Below, piece by piece: positions 1 through 8,545 of a DNA stretch of 36,968 bases. Positions within the stretch are counted from its first letter, which is position 1; each line of letters starts with the position of its first letter. The DNA comes from DASCNA01 sp036011305 (GTDB lineage: Bacteria; Verrucomicrobiota; Lentisphaeria; Victivallales; GWF2-38-69), in contig DASCNA010000042.1 in the NCBI GenBank assembly GCA_036011305.1, forward strand, positions 1 to 36,968, written 5' to 3'. Below the pieces are notes generated by a model. The model was not told where the DNA came from. It was given only the letters and a program-made list of their open reading frames with translations, and ran no database searches. The translations under genes were made by a program, and so were the position numbers.

Positions 1-740
1 TATTAGGCGTTAAGTTTATAGATAAAATCTGCAAAGATTTTATTAAAGTGAATACTGAGCCTAATGTCGCAGAAACAATACTTACAGGAATGAATGTAAA
101 ATATGAATATCTGCCTGAAAACTTGGAGAAAATACCTAAGAATGGACCATTAATTATTGTAGCAAATCATCCATACGGAGGTATTGAAGGCATTATTCTG
201 CTGGCATTATTAAAAAAGGTTAGACCCGATGTTAGGCTGATGACCAGTTTTGTTTTGGGAACTATCCCGTATTTAAGTGATTACTTTATATTGGTAGACT
301 CTTTTGATAGGAAAAATTCATTACAGAATAATTTTAAAAGTATGCGTAAAATTAGCAATTGGTTGAAAAAAGGGGGACTGCTTGGTATTTTTCCTGCCGG
401 AGAAGTGTCAGGCTATGTCATGAAAGAGCATAAAGTTACTGATAGAGCCTGGTCTCAAAAGATAGGTTCTCTGATTTTAAAATCAAAGTGTGATGTTCAA
501 TGTGTATATTTTAATGGAAGAAACAGCAATTTATCTATCTTATTAGGTTTTATGCATTCGTTTTTCAGAACTCTGTGGGTACCACGTGAACTTAAACGTA
601 TTTGTAACAGAACCATTCATTTAAAAATAGGTGATTTGATAACTGCTGAAACTTTAAAAAGCTATAAATCACCATGTGATTTAGTACGTTTTCTTAGATA
701 CAAAACCTATTCTTTAAATACTAAAGACAACAATAAATAA
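1..740 (+). CDS. Lysophospholipid acyltransferase family protein (5' end missing)
   Basis: This is a membrane-associated acyltransferase of the PlsC/OlsA-like superfamily, expected to acylate a lysophospholipid or a related acceptor. The frame is open from base 3 to the edge of the window and upstream residues (LGVKFIDKICKDF) look like family sequence. The GTG at 48 is therefore not convincing as a start, and the gene most likely begins outside the window. Visible motifs are the catalytic NHPYGG block (the HX4D-type box, in its 'NHP.GG.EG' form), followed by RPDVRLMTSFVLG and then FPAGEVSG, the substrate-binding block. The spacing is that of the hemolysin/OlsA-like branch. The acceptor cannot be told from sequence. 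The 3' end is complete (TAA). Confidence 0.75.
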   Translation, partial: LGVKFIDKICKDFIKVNTEPNVAETILTGMNVKYEYLPENLEKIPKNGPLIIVANHPYGGIEGIILLALLKKVRPDVRLMTSFVLGTIPYLSDYFILVDSFDRKNSLQNNFKSMRKISNWLKKGGLLGIFPAGEVSGYVMKEHKVTDRAWSQKIGSLILKSKCDVQCVYFNGRNSNLSILLGFMHSFFRTLWVPRELKRICNRTIHLKIGDLITAETLKSYKSPCDLVRFLRYKTYSLNTKDNNK

Positions 741-891
741 TTTATTTCTCAATTAATTTTTTATTACTTGAAAAGATCTTATGTAGATTTACTTTTGAAT
801 ATTTAATCCCTTTATCTGCTTTTAATATCAATATGATAGCTGTTATAATTACTTTTAATAATTAATTCTGATTACATTACCAGGTTCTAAT

Positions 892-3000
892 ATGTTGTTG
901 AATAAAAGAATATTATTAACTTTTATCATTACACTTGTCTTATTAATAAATATATCAAATGAATTGTATAGTCTTGATTTGTTCCATAATACTAATCATG
1001 CTTATAGAAGATCAATATCCTCTCCCAATAATTATACTAGGTTGGCTAAAGGTATAAAAACAAATGAAAATTATTTTTCTAACAGTATATCGTTCTATAA
1101 GAAGTTAAAAATAAATTTACTGAAACTATCAGATGCTGAAAAAAAATTAGATATGAAAAATATAAATACTGCATTAACAAATATTCAAAGTTTATATACG
1201 ACAATAGGAAACTATAAAAAGGCTATTGAATATAATGAGAAGTTAAAGCAATTCGGTAAGAAATATAAAAATAGAAATATGATTTTTAATTACTACCTAA
1301 ATTTGAGCACAATATATTATATTCAGTTCAATGATGTTTTATCTCTGGAAAATTCTTTTAAAGCTTTAAAATACTCATCAGGAGATAGTGATACATGGCA
1401 AGTATATGATAATATTGGTGCAATTTACACAGATATAAACGATTTTAAAGATGGTTTATTTTATTCAGAAGCAGCAGAGAAAATAGTTAATAAACTAAAT
1501 GACAATGGATTGAAATACTATATTCAATATGTAATTTCTAATATTTTACTTCATCAGAAAAAATATAAAAAATCAATTGAAGTTATATCAAAAGCTTTTA
1601 ACAAACTCAAATCTCCTGCCGGATATGAATACAATCTTTACTATACCTCTTTAGCTTATGCATATTTTCATTTAGATGATTACGATAAAGCACTTCTCTA
1701 TTTTATTAAAAATCTAAAAAAATGTCGTAATAACAGTCAAGTAATTAAAACATTATCCTATATAGGACGTGTTTATGTAAAAAAACATAACTATACTCAG
1801 GCGCGTATTTATCTTGAAAAAGCTGAAAAAATAAATGACACTACTACTAAAAATGATTATGACTTTATGTTAATAAATAAAGGATTTTATGAATTATATT
1901 ATGCAGAAAAAAAATATAATGAGGCATTTAAGTATCTTCTGCTTTATTCAAAAGAAGAAAAAAAACACTATAAGCGTCTTCTTTCAGTCAGTACCGCTAT
2001 TTTAAAAAATAAATATATTAAAACTCAGGTTCCAATACTTAAAGATGAAATTTTATATAAGAATAAGAAATTGGGCATGTACGATATGTTTAACCTGTTA
2101 TTAATTATTATTTCTTCTTTAATATTAATTATGCTGCTTTTATTTTTCTATTTATACTTTACGAACAAGAAATATGCTCAGAATTTAAAAATTCTAAATA
2201 GAAACCTTGAGCATGAAATCCGAACAGCTGCTGAAATCCAGCGATCTATTCTGCCTGGTTTGAGTAATAAATTTAAAAGACCTGAGTTTACTTTATGTAC
2301 AAAATTGATGCCTGCAAGAGATGCTGCTGGTGATTTTTATGATTTTTTCTACCTTGATGATAACAGACTTGCCTTGATAATAGCTGATGTCTCCGATAAA
2401 GGAATAGCTGCAGCTGTTTTTATGTCATTTGCAAAAACTCTTTTAAGAAATATATGTCCAAGCGAAGAAAACCCTGCTATGGCATTAAACAAAGCAAATA
2501 AAATACTTTCTGCTAATAATATAAAATGTATGTTTGTTACAGTATTTTTATCCTACTACAACATAAAAACAGGGGATATCATTTATGCTAATGCCGGTCA
2601 CCATGATGCTATTGTATTAAATGATAATTCTGATTGCAGTCTAGGTGATATTAGCAAATTTACTAAGCATTTTAACAAGCTATCTTCCTGCAGATCTTAT
2701 AATTCATTTGGAAATTTGAATAATATCCCTCTTGGCATAATGGAGAATGTTACATATAAAGAAGGTCATAAACACCTTCAAATAGGTGAATCTATTATCA
2801 GCTATACTGATGGTGTTACTGAAGCTATATCTCCATCAGAAGAAGAATATGGTGAAAAAAGACTGTGTGATCTAATAATAAAAAATAAGCACCTAGAACC
2901 ATCAAAACTTTTAGAAAAAATAATCAAAGAAGTTATAGATTTTGAAGAGGGAAACCGTTTTGATGACATAACCATTATGATATTCAAAAGAAACATATAA
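892..3000 (+). CDS. TPR sensor with membrane anchor and PP2C (SpoIIE/RsbU-type) phosphatase domain
   Basis: This 702-aa protein has a hydrophobic N-terminus (residues 5-25, signal anchor), a helical repeat region of TPR type (about 85-370, repeated A/Y-x-x-x-x-DY-x-x-A-L-x-Y patterns), a second membrane span near 397-425, a short coiled coil and a C-terminal PP2C phosphatase of the SpoIIE/RsbU type (about 440-702). The metal-binding acidic motifs are present: AGDFYD, ADVSDKG, SYTDGVTEA and a terminal DDITIMIF. The preceding AAEIQRSILPG linker is typical of RsbU-like phosphatases. The likely role is dephosphorylation of an anti-sigma-factor antagonist in response to a signal sensed by the extracytoplasmic TPR domain. 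No antagonist or anti-sigma gene is nearby. It starts with ATG after a weak AGG. Confidence 0.85.
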   Translation: MLLNKRILLTFIITLVLLINISNELYSLDLFHNTNHAYRRSISSPNNYTRLAKGIKTNENYFSNSISFYKKLKINLLKLSDAEKKLDMKNINTALTNIQSLYTTIGNYKKAIEYNEKLKQFGKKYKNRNMIFNYYLNLSTIYYIQFNDVLSLENSFKALKYSSGDSDTWQVYDNIGAIYTDINDFKDGLFYSEAAEKIVNKLNDNGLKYYIQYVISNILLHQKKYKKSIEVISKAFNKLKSPAGYEYNLYYTSLAYAYFHLDDYDKALLYFIKNLKKCRNNSQVIKTLSYIGRVYVKKHNYTQARIYLEKAEKINDTTTKNDYDFMLINKGFYELYYAEKKYNEAFKYLLLYSKEEKKHYKRLLSVSTAILKNKYIKTQVPILKDEILYKNKKLGMYDMFNLLLIIISSLILIMLLLFFYLYFTNKKYAQNLKILNRNLEHEIRTAAEIQRSILPGLSNKFKRPEFTLCTKLMPARDAAGDFYDFFYLDDNRLALIIADVSDKGIAAAVFMSFAKTLLRNICPSEENPAMALNKANKILSANNIKCMFVTVFLSYYNIKTGDIIYANAGHHDAIVLNDNSDCSLGDISKFTKHFNKLSSCRSYNSFGNLNNIPLGIMENVTYKEGHKHLQIGESIISYTDGVTEAISPSEEEYGEKRLCDLIIKNKHLEPSKLLEKIIKEVIDFEEGNRFDDITIMIFKRNI

Positions 3001-3088
3001 CAAAAATATAATGATTCATATTCCTATTTGAATTACTACTTTTTGTAATTAACCGTTATATTACTTTTAAATTGGAGATTTGATTATC

Positions 3089-3940
3089 ATGGGAATTATA
3101 GAGAATATACTGGTGAGAAATGATAAGAGGGGAATTGTTTCTAAAATATCTAATTATTTACCCGGAGACTATTTAAGTAAAATAGCTGAAAAACTCCTGA
3201 ATAATAAAGGTGCTTTAATAATAGCAACCGGCTTCCTAATTAATCATAAGCAGGAAACTGATGGGCCCATAGGGGCACTATTTTTAGGAAAGTCTTTAAA
3301 TTATCTTGGCTATGATGTAGTTTTTGTCTCTAATAACGAATGTATAAGAATTTTGAAGGAAATAGTTGATTTTAATGCAAAGTTTATAGACTATCCAATT
3401 TGTGACTATAATGAAAGTTTAAATTATTCCAATGAGCTTATCAATAATATTAAACCTTCATGCATGATTTCTATTGAGTGCAGAGGAGCAGGGGAATCCG
3501 GTAGATATTTAACATCAAAAGGAGTGGATATATCACTTGATACTCCATGCGTCGATACTTTGTTTCAAATAGCATATAAAAAGAATATCTATACTTTGGG
3601 TATTGGAGACGGAGGGAATGAAATAGGTTTTGGTAATATTGAAAGTTTTTTACTAGAGGAAATTTGTATAGAACCATCCAGGATCAAAACTACAGATTTG
3701 ATAGTATCTTCTATTTCTAACTGGGGAGCTTATGGTCTCATATATGAGTTATCATTAATTATAGGTAAGAACTTACTGCCCGGAGTTGAAGAAGAGTATA
3801 AAGCAATAGAAAATTTAGTTAATGCGGGTGGTATTGACGGTATGTTGGAAAAAAACACACCTACTGTAGATGGTTTTACTGTAGATAAGAATAGTAACTG
3901 TTTAATTGAGCTGCATGAAGAATATTTGAATAACAGTTAA
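3089..3940 (+). CDS. DUF4392 / D-glutamate cyclase C-terminal-like protein
   Basis: A soluble protein of 283 aa related to the DUF4392 family, which forms the C-terminal domain of D-glutamate cyclase (D-Glu to 5-oxo-D-proline). The recognisable parts are the early IIATGF segment followed by ETDGPIGALFLGKSLNYLG, the IECRGAGESGRY segment and GIGDGGNEIGFGN. I chose ATG at 3089 over the TTG at 3080, because GGAG at 3074-3077 is too close to the TTG and about 11 bases from the ATG. It follows the phosphatase gene by about 90 bases on the same strand and is convergent with the next gene only 3 bases away. The bacterial role of stand-alone members is not settled; cyclase activity is an inference from family only. 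Confidence 0.7.
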   Translation: MGIIENILVRNDKRGIVSKISNYLPGDYLSKIAEKLLNNKGALIIATGFLINHKQETDGPIGALFLGKSLNYLGYDVVFVSNNECIRILKEIVDFNAKFIDYPICDYNESLNYSNELINNIKPSCMISIECRGAGESGRYLTSKGVDISLDTPCVDTLFQIAYKKNIYTLGIGDGGNEIGFGNIESFLLEEICIEPSRIKTTDLIVSSISNWGAYGLIYELSLIIGKNLLPGVEEEYKAIENLVNAGGIDGMLEKNTPTVDGFTVDKNSNCLIELHEEYLNNS

Positions 3941-3943
3941 TGA

Positions 3944-5779
3944 TTAATTATTGACTGAAATATTTGGTATAATCAGTTTTGCTATTAATTCTGAGTTTGA
4001 AATATCATTATTAATGATTGTTCTGCTGTACTGCCTTTGTCTATCCATAAAAAAATATTGAGTGCTGGTCGTTTTAATAATTATTATTTTGAAGTAAAGT
4101 GTAGAATTTCTTTCATCGTAAATTAAAGGTGTGGTTAAATTAATTTTTTGTATTCCTTTTTTTAACTTAAAAGAATGATCAACTCCATTCAACTTAAGCT
4201 GTAATTGTGATGAACTACAGGCAAACACGAGTATTTCAAGTTTTCCTGTTTTTGTTTTATCATTAAAATGTTTAAGCTTATATTTTTTTAAAATCTGATC
4301 ATTATTATTAAGTTTGACAAGATAGCGACTGGCAAATATTTTTGGAGCATTATCATTTATCTGGATTATTTTTCCTAACTTTATTACAGTTCCGTACTTT
4401 CTTATTTTTTTAGAAATATAAGGTTCGAATTCTAAGTAATAAAAATCATATAAAAAAAATGTTATATATATTGAAATCAGCAGTAAGAAAATAGTAATAA
4501 CCCATTTTCTGAGCATAGATGTTTGTTTTGTAAAAAATATATAGTTTAGGAATCCCCCGGCATAAACTGATAATACTGGTATTAAAGGAGCTCTGAATCT
4601 TGCTAAGATATAAAATAGGGAGATACTTATCCAATAGAAAAAGACTATTGATAAAGATAGCAGATAAATTGACTTTTTCTTTCTGAACGGAAAAAAGAGA
4701 AATAAACCTGACAGACCAAGTATAATTATTATTGGCGTAGTTACAAAACCGATTTTTAAAACGAAGTTTTTATTAGTCAATAAATTTATATTCGTATTAT
4801 TGGGGATTTCCCTGTAATCCCAGAAAAGCAATAATTTATTTAGAAAGTGATCCAGGTAGTGCAATTTATTATTTTTTATATAGGTATAGTATTTTTTTAA
4901 AAAGTCTGAGCCACCATTTTCTGATATCCAGTTTTTATAGGTTTGCGTGTATTTAAGTCCACCTGGAGGAGAATCCGGTGCATTTCCTAATCCAAATACA
5001 GCTATCCCTGCATTTGAAGGTCCTCTTAAACTATTTGCACTGATAGAATTTTGGATAATAAAAGGCAATTGAGGCAATATTATAAATATTATCAGTATTA
5101 TCGCAGGTACTATTATAATGACAGGTCTTTTGGTTTCTGAATAATGGTATTTTTTAATGCCACTATATAGAGCTAAAATAACAAATATTGGAACTAAAAT
5201 CCACATGTTGCCTCTAGTCAGTATGGAACAGCCTACTACCACTCCCAGAAGAAGGTATAGAAAGAAATCATGTTTTTTATATGCCGATATTGAAATGTAA
5301 AGAATTAAAGAGAGCCAAAAAGCCTGCAGTGTGACGATTAGCATATATGGAGTGTAGAAAATTAATGCATGTGAAAAAGTAACCAATATGGCTGTTATTA
5401 TAGCAGCATTTCTATTCCATAATAATTTAGCTGTTAATGCAGAAAACAGAATTGTTAACAGTCCGAGCAAAGACTGTATTAATATTACATATACTATATC
5501 TAATCCCAAATACTTAAAGATATTTGATAGGAAAACTGCATAGTAGAATGGCTGATAAGTAAATTGAGAAGGGTAGATGTTTCTTGATATTTCTATTGCC
5601 AGTTTTCTGTATGTAGCCATATCTGTATAAGGTAAAGGATAAGCTATAGAGATGTCTGATGATAATAGGCAGTCTGAGATATAAATTCTGACTATAAAGG
5701 CTATTGCCAGTGTTAAAAGGAGATAAAAATAAAAATTAAATTTTTTCATGTTGATAATTGACGATAATAAAAAAAACAC
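3944..5779 (-). CDS. GT39/PMT-like multi-pass membrane glycosyltransferase
   Basis: A protein of about 600 aa with roughly ten or more hydrophobic spans over its first 420 residues and a C-terminal, mostly soluble tail of beta-rich sequence. The first loop carries an acidic segment (YTDMATYRKLAIEI), then QPFYYAVFLSNIFKYLG and LTRGNMWILVP, an arrangement seen in the PMT/ArnT/GT39 (GT-C fold) family that transfers sugars from polyprenyl-phosphate donors on the outer face of the inner membrane. The longest frame starts at a GTG (5779) in a run of T; an ATG eleven codons in (5749) gives a more normal start (MKKFNFYFYLLLTL). Neither has a strong ribosome binding site. Donor and acceptor are unknown, and no lipid-linked sugar genes are adjacent. 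Confidence 0.6.
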   Translation of the reverse strand: MFFLLSSIINMKKFNFYFYLLLTLAIAFIVRIYISDCLLSSDISIAYPLPYTDMATYRKLAIEISRNIYPSQFTYQPFYYAVFLSNIFKYLGLDIVYVILIQSLLGLLTILFSALTAKLLWNRNAAIITAILVTFSHALIFYTPYMLIVTLQAFWLSLILYISISAYKKHDFFLYLLLGVVVGCSILTRGNMWILVPIFVILALYSGIKKYHYSETKRPVIIIVPAIILIIFIILPQLPFIIQNSISANSLRGPSNAGIAVFGLGNAPDSPPGGLKYTQTYKNWISENGGSDFLKKYYTYIKNNKLHYLDHFLNKLLLFWDYREIPNNTNINLLTNKNFVLKIGFVTTPIIIILGLSGLFLFFPFRKKKSIYLLSLSIVFFYWISISLFYILARFRAPLIPVLSVYAGGFLNYIFFTKQTSMLRKWVITIFLLLISIYITFFLYDFYYLEFEPYISKKIRKYGTVIKLGKIIQINDNAPKIFASRYLVKLNNNDQILKKYKLKHFNDKTKTGKLEILVFACSSSQLQLKLNGVDHSFKLKKGIQKINLTTPLIYDERNSTLYFKIIIIKTTSTQYFFMDRQRQYSRTIINNDISNSELIAKLIIPNISVNN

Positions 5780-5877
5780 CTATTTGCTTATTTTATTATA
5801 ACCAAACAGATGATTAATGATATAATTTATACTTATCTATTTTGTAAAATTATCTTAATTATTTAGTTATCAGATGC

Positions 5878-6336
5878 TCAATTCGGTCTAGAATGATTTG
5901 TAGCTTGGCATTCCAAGTCATTCAATTGATTTGGCAATACTACCTGTACCTCGCTGTTAGGATTATTTATATTATAATCTTTCATATGATTATTAAGTTC
6001 ATTTAGGTAGTCCATAGTATAATCAGGATCATTTCTCATGGCATAAATTTCATAAAATCTTCCTTTAGTACCGTTTTCTATATCATATGCAATTGGAGAT
6101 ATCGCCGTCCTTAGAATCTAAAACTTCATTCTCAGGCGTAATAGGTTTGTTATTTAGCCATTTTATTTTATACTCAGTCTGTGTCATTCAATCTGTAAAT
6201 TGAGAATAAAAGGCACCTATTATAGCAGAATTATTGACGAAAGCTCCCAGGTACTCATTATTATCCCAGGCATTGTTATTAGCTTCCTGATATTTATCGG
6301 TACTATTGTAAGAAGTTCCGAAAATACTTGTAGTTC
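5878..6336 (-). pseudogene. Frameshifted relic of an Asn-rich protein, family unknown
   Basis: Reading the minus strand, three consecutive stretches of protein-like sequence lie in different frames. The first (down to about 6190) gives TSIFGTSYNSTDKYQ..., ending GAFYSQFTD then TGA. The second starts at ATG 6188 (MTQTEYKIKWLNNKPI...VLDSKDG). The third begins near 6085 (SPIAYDIENGTKGRFYEIYAMR...) and ends at TGA 5878-5880. Two shifts are needed to join them into about 150 residues. The 5' end abuts the frr hairpin, so the N-terminus is gone. Codon use and residue composition look coding, which is why I call it a decayed gene and not chance ORFs. I do not recognise the family. This relic fills most of the 600-base gap between the glycosyltransferase and frr. 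Confidence 0.45.
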
Positions 6337-6337
6337 T

Positions 6338-6361
6338 AATCCCGGTTATTTCACCGGGATT
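6338..6361 (-). terminator. Hairpin downstream of frr
   Basis: A perfect 9-bp inverted repeat (AATCCCGGT / ACCGGGATT) with a 6-base loop sits 17 bases beyond the frr stop codon. It lacks a clear T-tract on the minus strand, so it may be a Rho-independent terminator of weak form or an mRNA 3' end stabiliser. Confidence 0.5.
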
Positions 6362-6378
6362 TATATATTAAAGTTTTA

Positions 6379-6945
6379 CTAGATATTCATTAATTCATTT
6401 TCTTTTTCTTTTAATACACTGTCAACATCTTTAATGCTGCTATCAGTGAGTTCCTGTATATCCTTGAGAACTATTTTTAAATCATCCTCTGTTATTTCAG
6501 TATTTTTTTGAGATTTTTTAGCAATATCATTACCTTCTCTTCTGATATTTCTAATAGAAACTCTTGCTTCTTCAGCTCTAGTACCTACCTGTTTTGTCAA
6601 AGATGAACGGCGTTCTTCACTTAATTCAGGTATAGGAAGGCGAAGTATTTTTCCGTCGCTTACAGGATTAATTCCTACTTTTGAAGTGCTTATAGCTTTT
6701 TCAATTGTTGAAACAGAGCCCGGATCATATGGCTGAATAACCAACAGTCTCGGTTCAGGAGAAGTAATACCGGCCAGTTCTTTTAATTTTGTAGCTGTTC
6801 CATAGTAGTCAATGAGAATATTTTCAACTAGAGCAGGAGATGCTTTACCTGTACGTATTCCGGTAAAATCTACCTTCATTGCATCTATAGTTTTTTCCAT
6901 ACGTTCCATTAGAATGTCCATTAAGTCATCAATATTTGTACTCAT
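6379..6945 (-). CDS. frr: Ribosome recycling factor
   Basis: The 188-aa length and the whole sequence match RRF, which acts with EF-G and IF3 to split the post-termination ribosome. Family hallmarks are the N-terminal DxMMER-like helix (MDILMERMEKTIDAMK), the FTGIRTGKASPALVENI segment, YYGTATKLKELAGITSPEPR, the LRLPIPELSEERR block and VSIRNIRREGND. It starts at ATG with AAGGG about 10 bases upstream. The usual partners (rpsB, tsf, pyrH) are absent, so the gene is detached from the common cluster. A hairpin follows the stop. Confidence 0.96.
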   Translation of the reverse strand: MSTNIDDLMDILMERMEKTIDAMKVDFTGIRTGKASPALVENILIDYYGTATKLKELAGITSPEPRLLVIQPYDPGSVSTIEKAISTSKVGINPVSDGKILRLPIPELSEERRSSLTKQVGTRAEEARVSIRNIRREGNDIAKKSQKNTEITEDDLKIVLKDIQELTDSSIKDVDSVLKEKENELMNI

Positions 6946-7075
6946 AGTATTAATATCCCTTATATATTATTAATTGATATTCTAGTCTAATATAAAACTT
7001 TTAATATTACAAATTTTTAATAAAAAAATACAAAATGTTAGTGTTTTGTAATTCACTTTCATATGTATTATATAT

Positions 7076-7111
7076 AAAAAAAGTATTAGACTTGCAAAAG
7101 GCTAATACTTT
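7076..7111 (-). terminator. Rho-independent terminator of the ABC ATPase gene
   Basis: A perfect 10-bp inverted repeat (AAAGTATTAG / CTAATACTTT, 7080-7089 with 7102-7111) with a 12-base loop is followed on the minus strand by a run of T (7076-7080). It lies 23 bases beyond the stop of the ABC transporter ATPase. Confidence 0.85.
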
Positions 7112-7133
7112 AGATATATGAATAATATAAAAT

Positions 7134-8270
7134 TTAAACCAGAGAAATATTTTCTTCTGTATCAAAATCAAAGATATGATAATTTTCCAGTTTTAGATAA
7201 AATTTGTAATCATCGCCTATTTGCAGATCTTTAATTTTACTTGATTCCAACCGGGCAGTATAGTTATGACCACCAGTTGCAAAATAACAGAAAGTTTCAT
7301 TACCCATCTGCTCAAGCAAAGAAATTTTACCATCTATATAATTGCTTGAACCAGGGTGTGTTTCTATGCTTTCAACATCTTCAGGCCTCAGTCCAAACCA
7401 TATTTTTTTCTTTTTATCAAGTTTTGTCTTTTTTAATACTGCATCGGCCTTAACTTTAGGCAATTCGAATTCATGTTCGCCAATAGTAATATATGTTTTT
7501 TTATCTTTTTGGAACATCTCAGCTTCAAGAAGGTTCATTGCAGGAGAACCTATAAAGCCTGCTACGAATTTATTAGCTGGGAATTTATATAAATTAAGAG
7601 GTCTGTCAACCTGCATTATAAGCCCATCTTTTAGCACACAGATTCTGTCTCCCATAGTCATGGCTTCAACCTGGTCATGGGTAACATATATCATTGTGGC
7701 TGTTTGACCTTCTTCTTTTAACTGCTGATGCAGTTGGACAAGTCTAACTCTCATAGAAACACGAAGCTTTGCATCAAGGTTTGACAAAGGTTCATCAAAT
7801 AAAAATACATCCGGTTTTCTCACGATAGCTCTACCTACAGCTACACGTTGTCTCTGACCACCTGACATATCCTTAGGTTTTCTGTCCAGCAGATCTTCTA
7901 TTTCAAGTTTTGCTGCAGCCTCTCTGACCCTCATGTCAATTTCTTTTTTAGGCATTTTTCTTAATTTTAAGCCGAATGCCATATTGTTGTAGACAGTCAT
8001 ATGCGGATATAGCGCATAGTTCTGAAATACCATTGCTATTCCTCTGTCTTTAGGATCTAAATTGTTAACTACTTTATCAGCAATTTTAAGAGTTCCTTCT
8101 GTAATTTCCTCCAAACCTGCTATCATTCTTAAAACTGTTGATTTAGCACATCCGGATGGGCCGACTAGAACCATAAACTCTCCATCTTTGACCTCTAAAT
8201 CAATACCGTGCACTGCTTTAAAGCCGTTTGGATAAACTTTTTCAATTTTCTCTAGTTTAACTTCTGACAT
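7134..8270 (-). CDS. Sugar ABC transporter ATPase, MsmX/UgpC (MalK) type
   Basis: The 378-aa protein is a cytoplasmic ATPase that powers import of oligosaccharides or glycerol-3-phosphate by CUT1-type ABC permeases. The nucleotide-binding domain shows Walker A GPSGCAKST (residues ~40-48), Q-loop QNYALYPHMTV, signature SGGQRQRVAVGRAI, Walker B VFLFDEPLSNLDAKLR and the switch histidine in YVTHDQVEAMTMG. The C-terminal TOBE/regulatory domain (about 240-378) includes FGLRPEDV. The glycine before the Walker A lysine is alanine, a natural variant I have seen in this subfamily. ATG at 8270 is preferred to the GTG at 8282, since GGGG lies in between at ribosome-binding distance. No permease or binding-protein genes are near, so it may be a shared ATPase serving several importers, as MsmX does. 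Confidence 0.93.
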   Translation of the reverse strand: MSEVKLEKIEKVYPNGFKAVHGIDLEVKDGEFMVLVGPSGCAKSTVLRMIAGLEEITEGTLKIADKVVNNLDPKDRGIAMVFQNYALYPHMTVYNNMAFGLKLRKMPKKEIDMRVREAAAKLEIEDLLDRKPKDMSGGQRQRVAVGRAIVRKPDVFLFDEPLSNLDAKLRVSMRVRLVQLHQQLKEEGQTATMIYVTHDQVEAMTMGDRICVLKDGLIMQVDRPLNLYKFPANKFVAGFIGSPAMNLLEAEMFQKDKKTYITIGEHEFELPKVKADAVLKKTKLDKKKKIWFGLRPEDVESIETHPGSSNYIDGKISLLEQMGNETFCYFATGGHNYTARLESSKIKDLQIGDDYKFYLKLENYHIFDFDTEENISLV

Positions 8271-8409
8271 TTGAATCCCCACATTTGATTGAATATAATG
8301 ATAAGATACATTTACATCGAAATTTGAAAATTTAAATCATATTTGTAAAAAAATATTCTATAAATTTGTTAATTTATTATGAAAAATAATGAATTATAGA
8401 GATATTTAA

Positions 8410-8432
8410 TGACTATAGGACGATGATAGTCA
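8410..8432. promoter_or_regulatory. Inverted repeat in the gap upstream of the ABC ATPase
   Basis: TGACTAT and ATAGTCA (7 bp) flank a 9-base spacer about 140 bases upstream of the ATPase start. The surrounding 275-base gap is otherwise AT-rich with no gene visible. It could be an operator or a weak hairpin; I have no regulator to assign. Confidence 0.25.
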
Positions 8433-8545
8433 AATATGTTATTCTTTCTTCCTAATTTGAAGTTTATCAGTAAATATTTAAAAAGCAATTTTTTTTGACG
8501 TAATTAACTCTTTATTATACTGTCAAATTATTAAGAAATAAAAAA

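Noticed and set aside
6200..6382. 60-codon plus-strand ORF before frr
   Set aside because: It is antisense to the frameshifted relic, which has better coding character, and contains the frr hairpin.
7134..8270. Walker A alanine as evidence of a dead ATPase
   Set aside because: GPSGCAK[ST] occurs as a natural variant in UgpC/MsmX-type ATPases, and all other motifs are intact.
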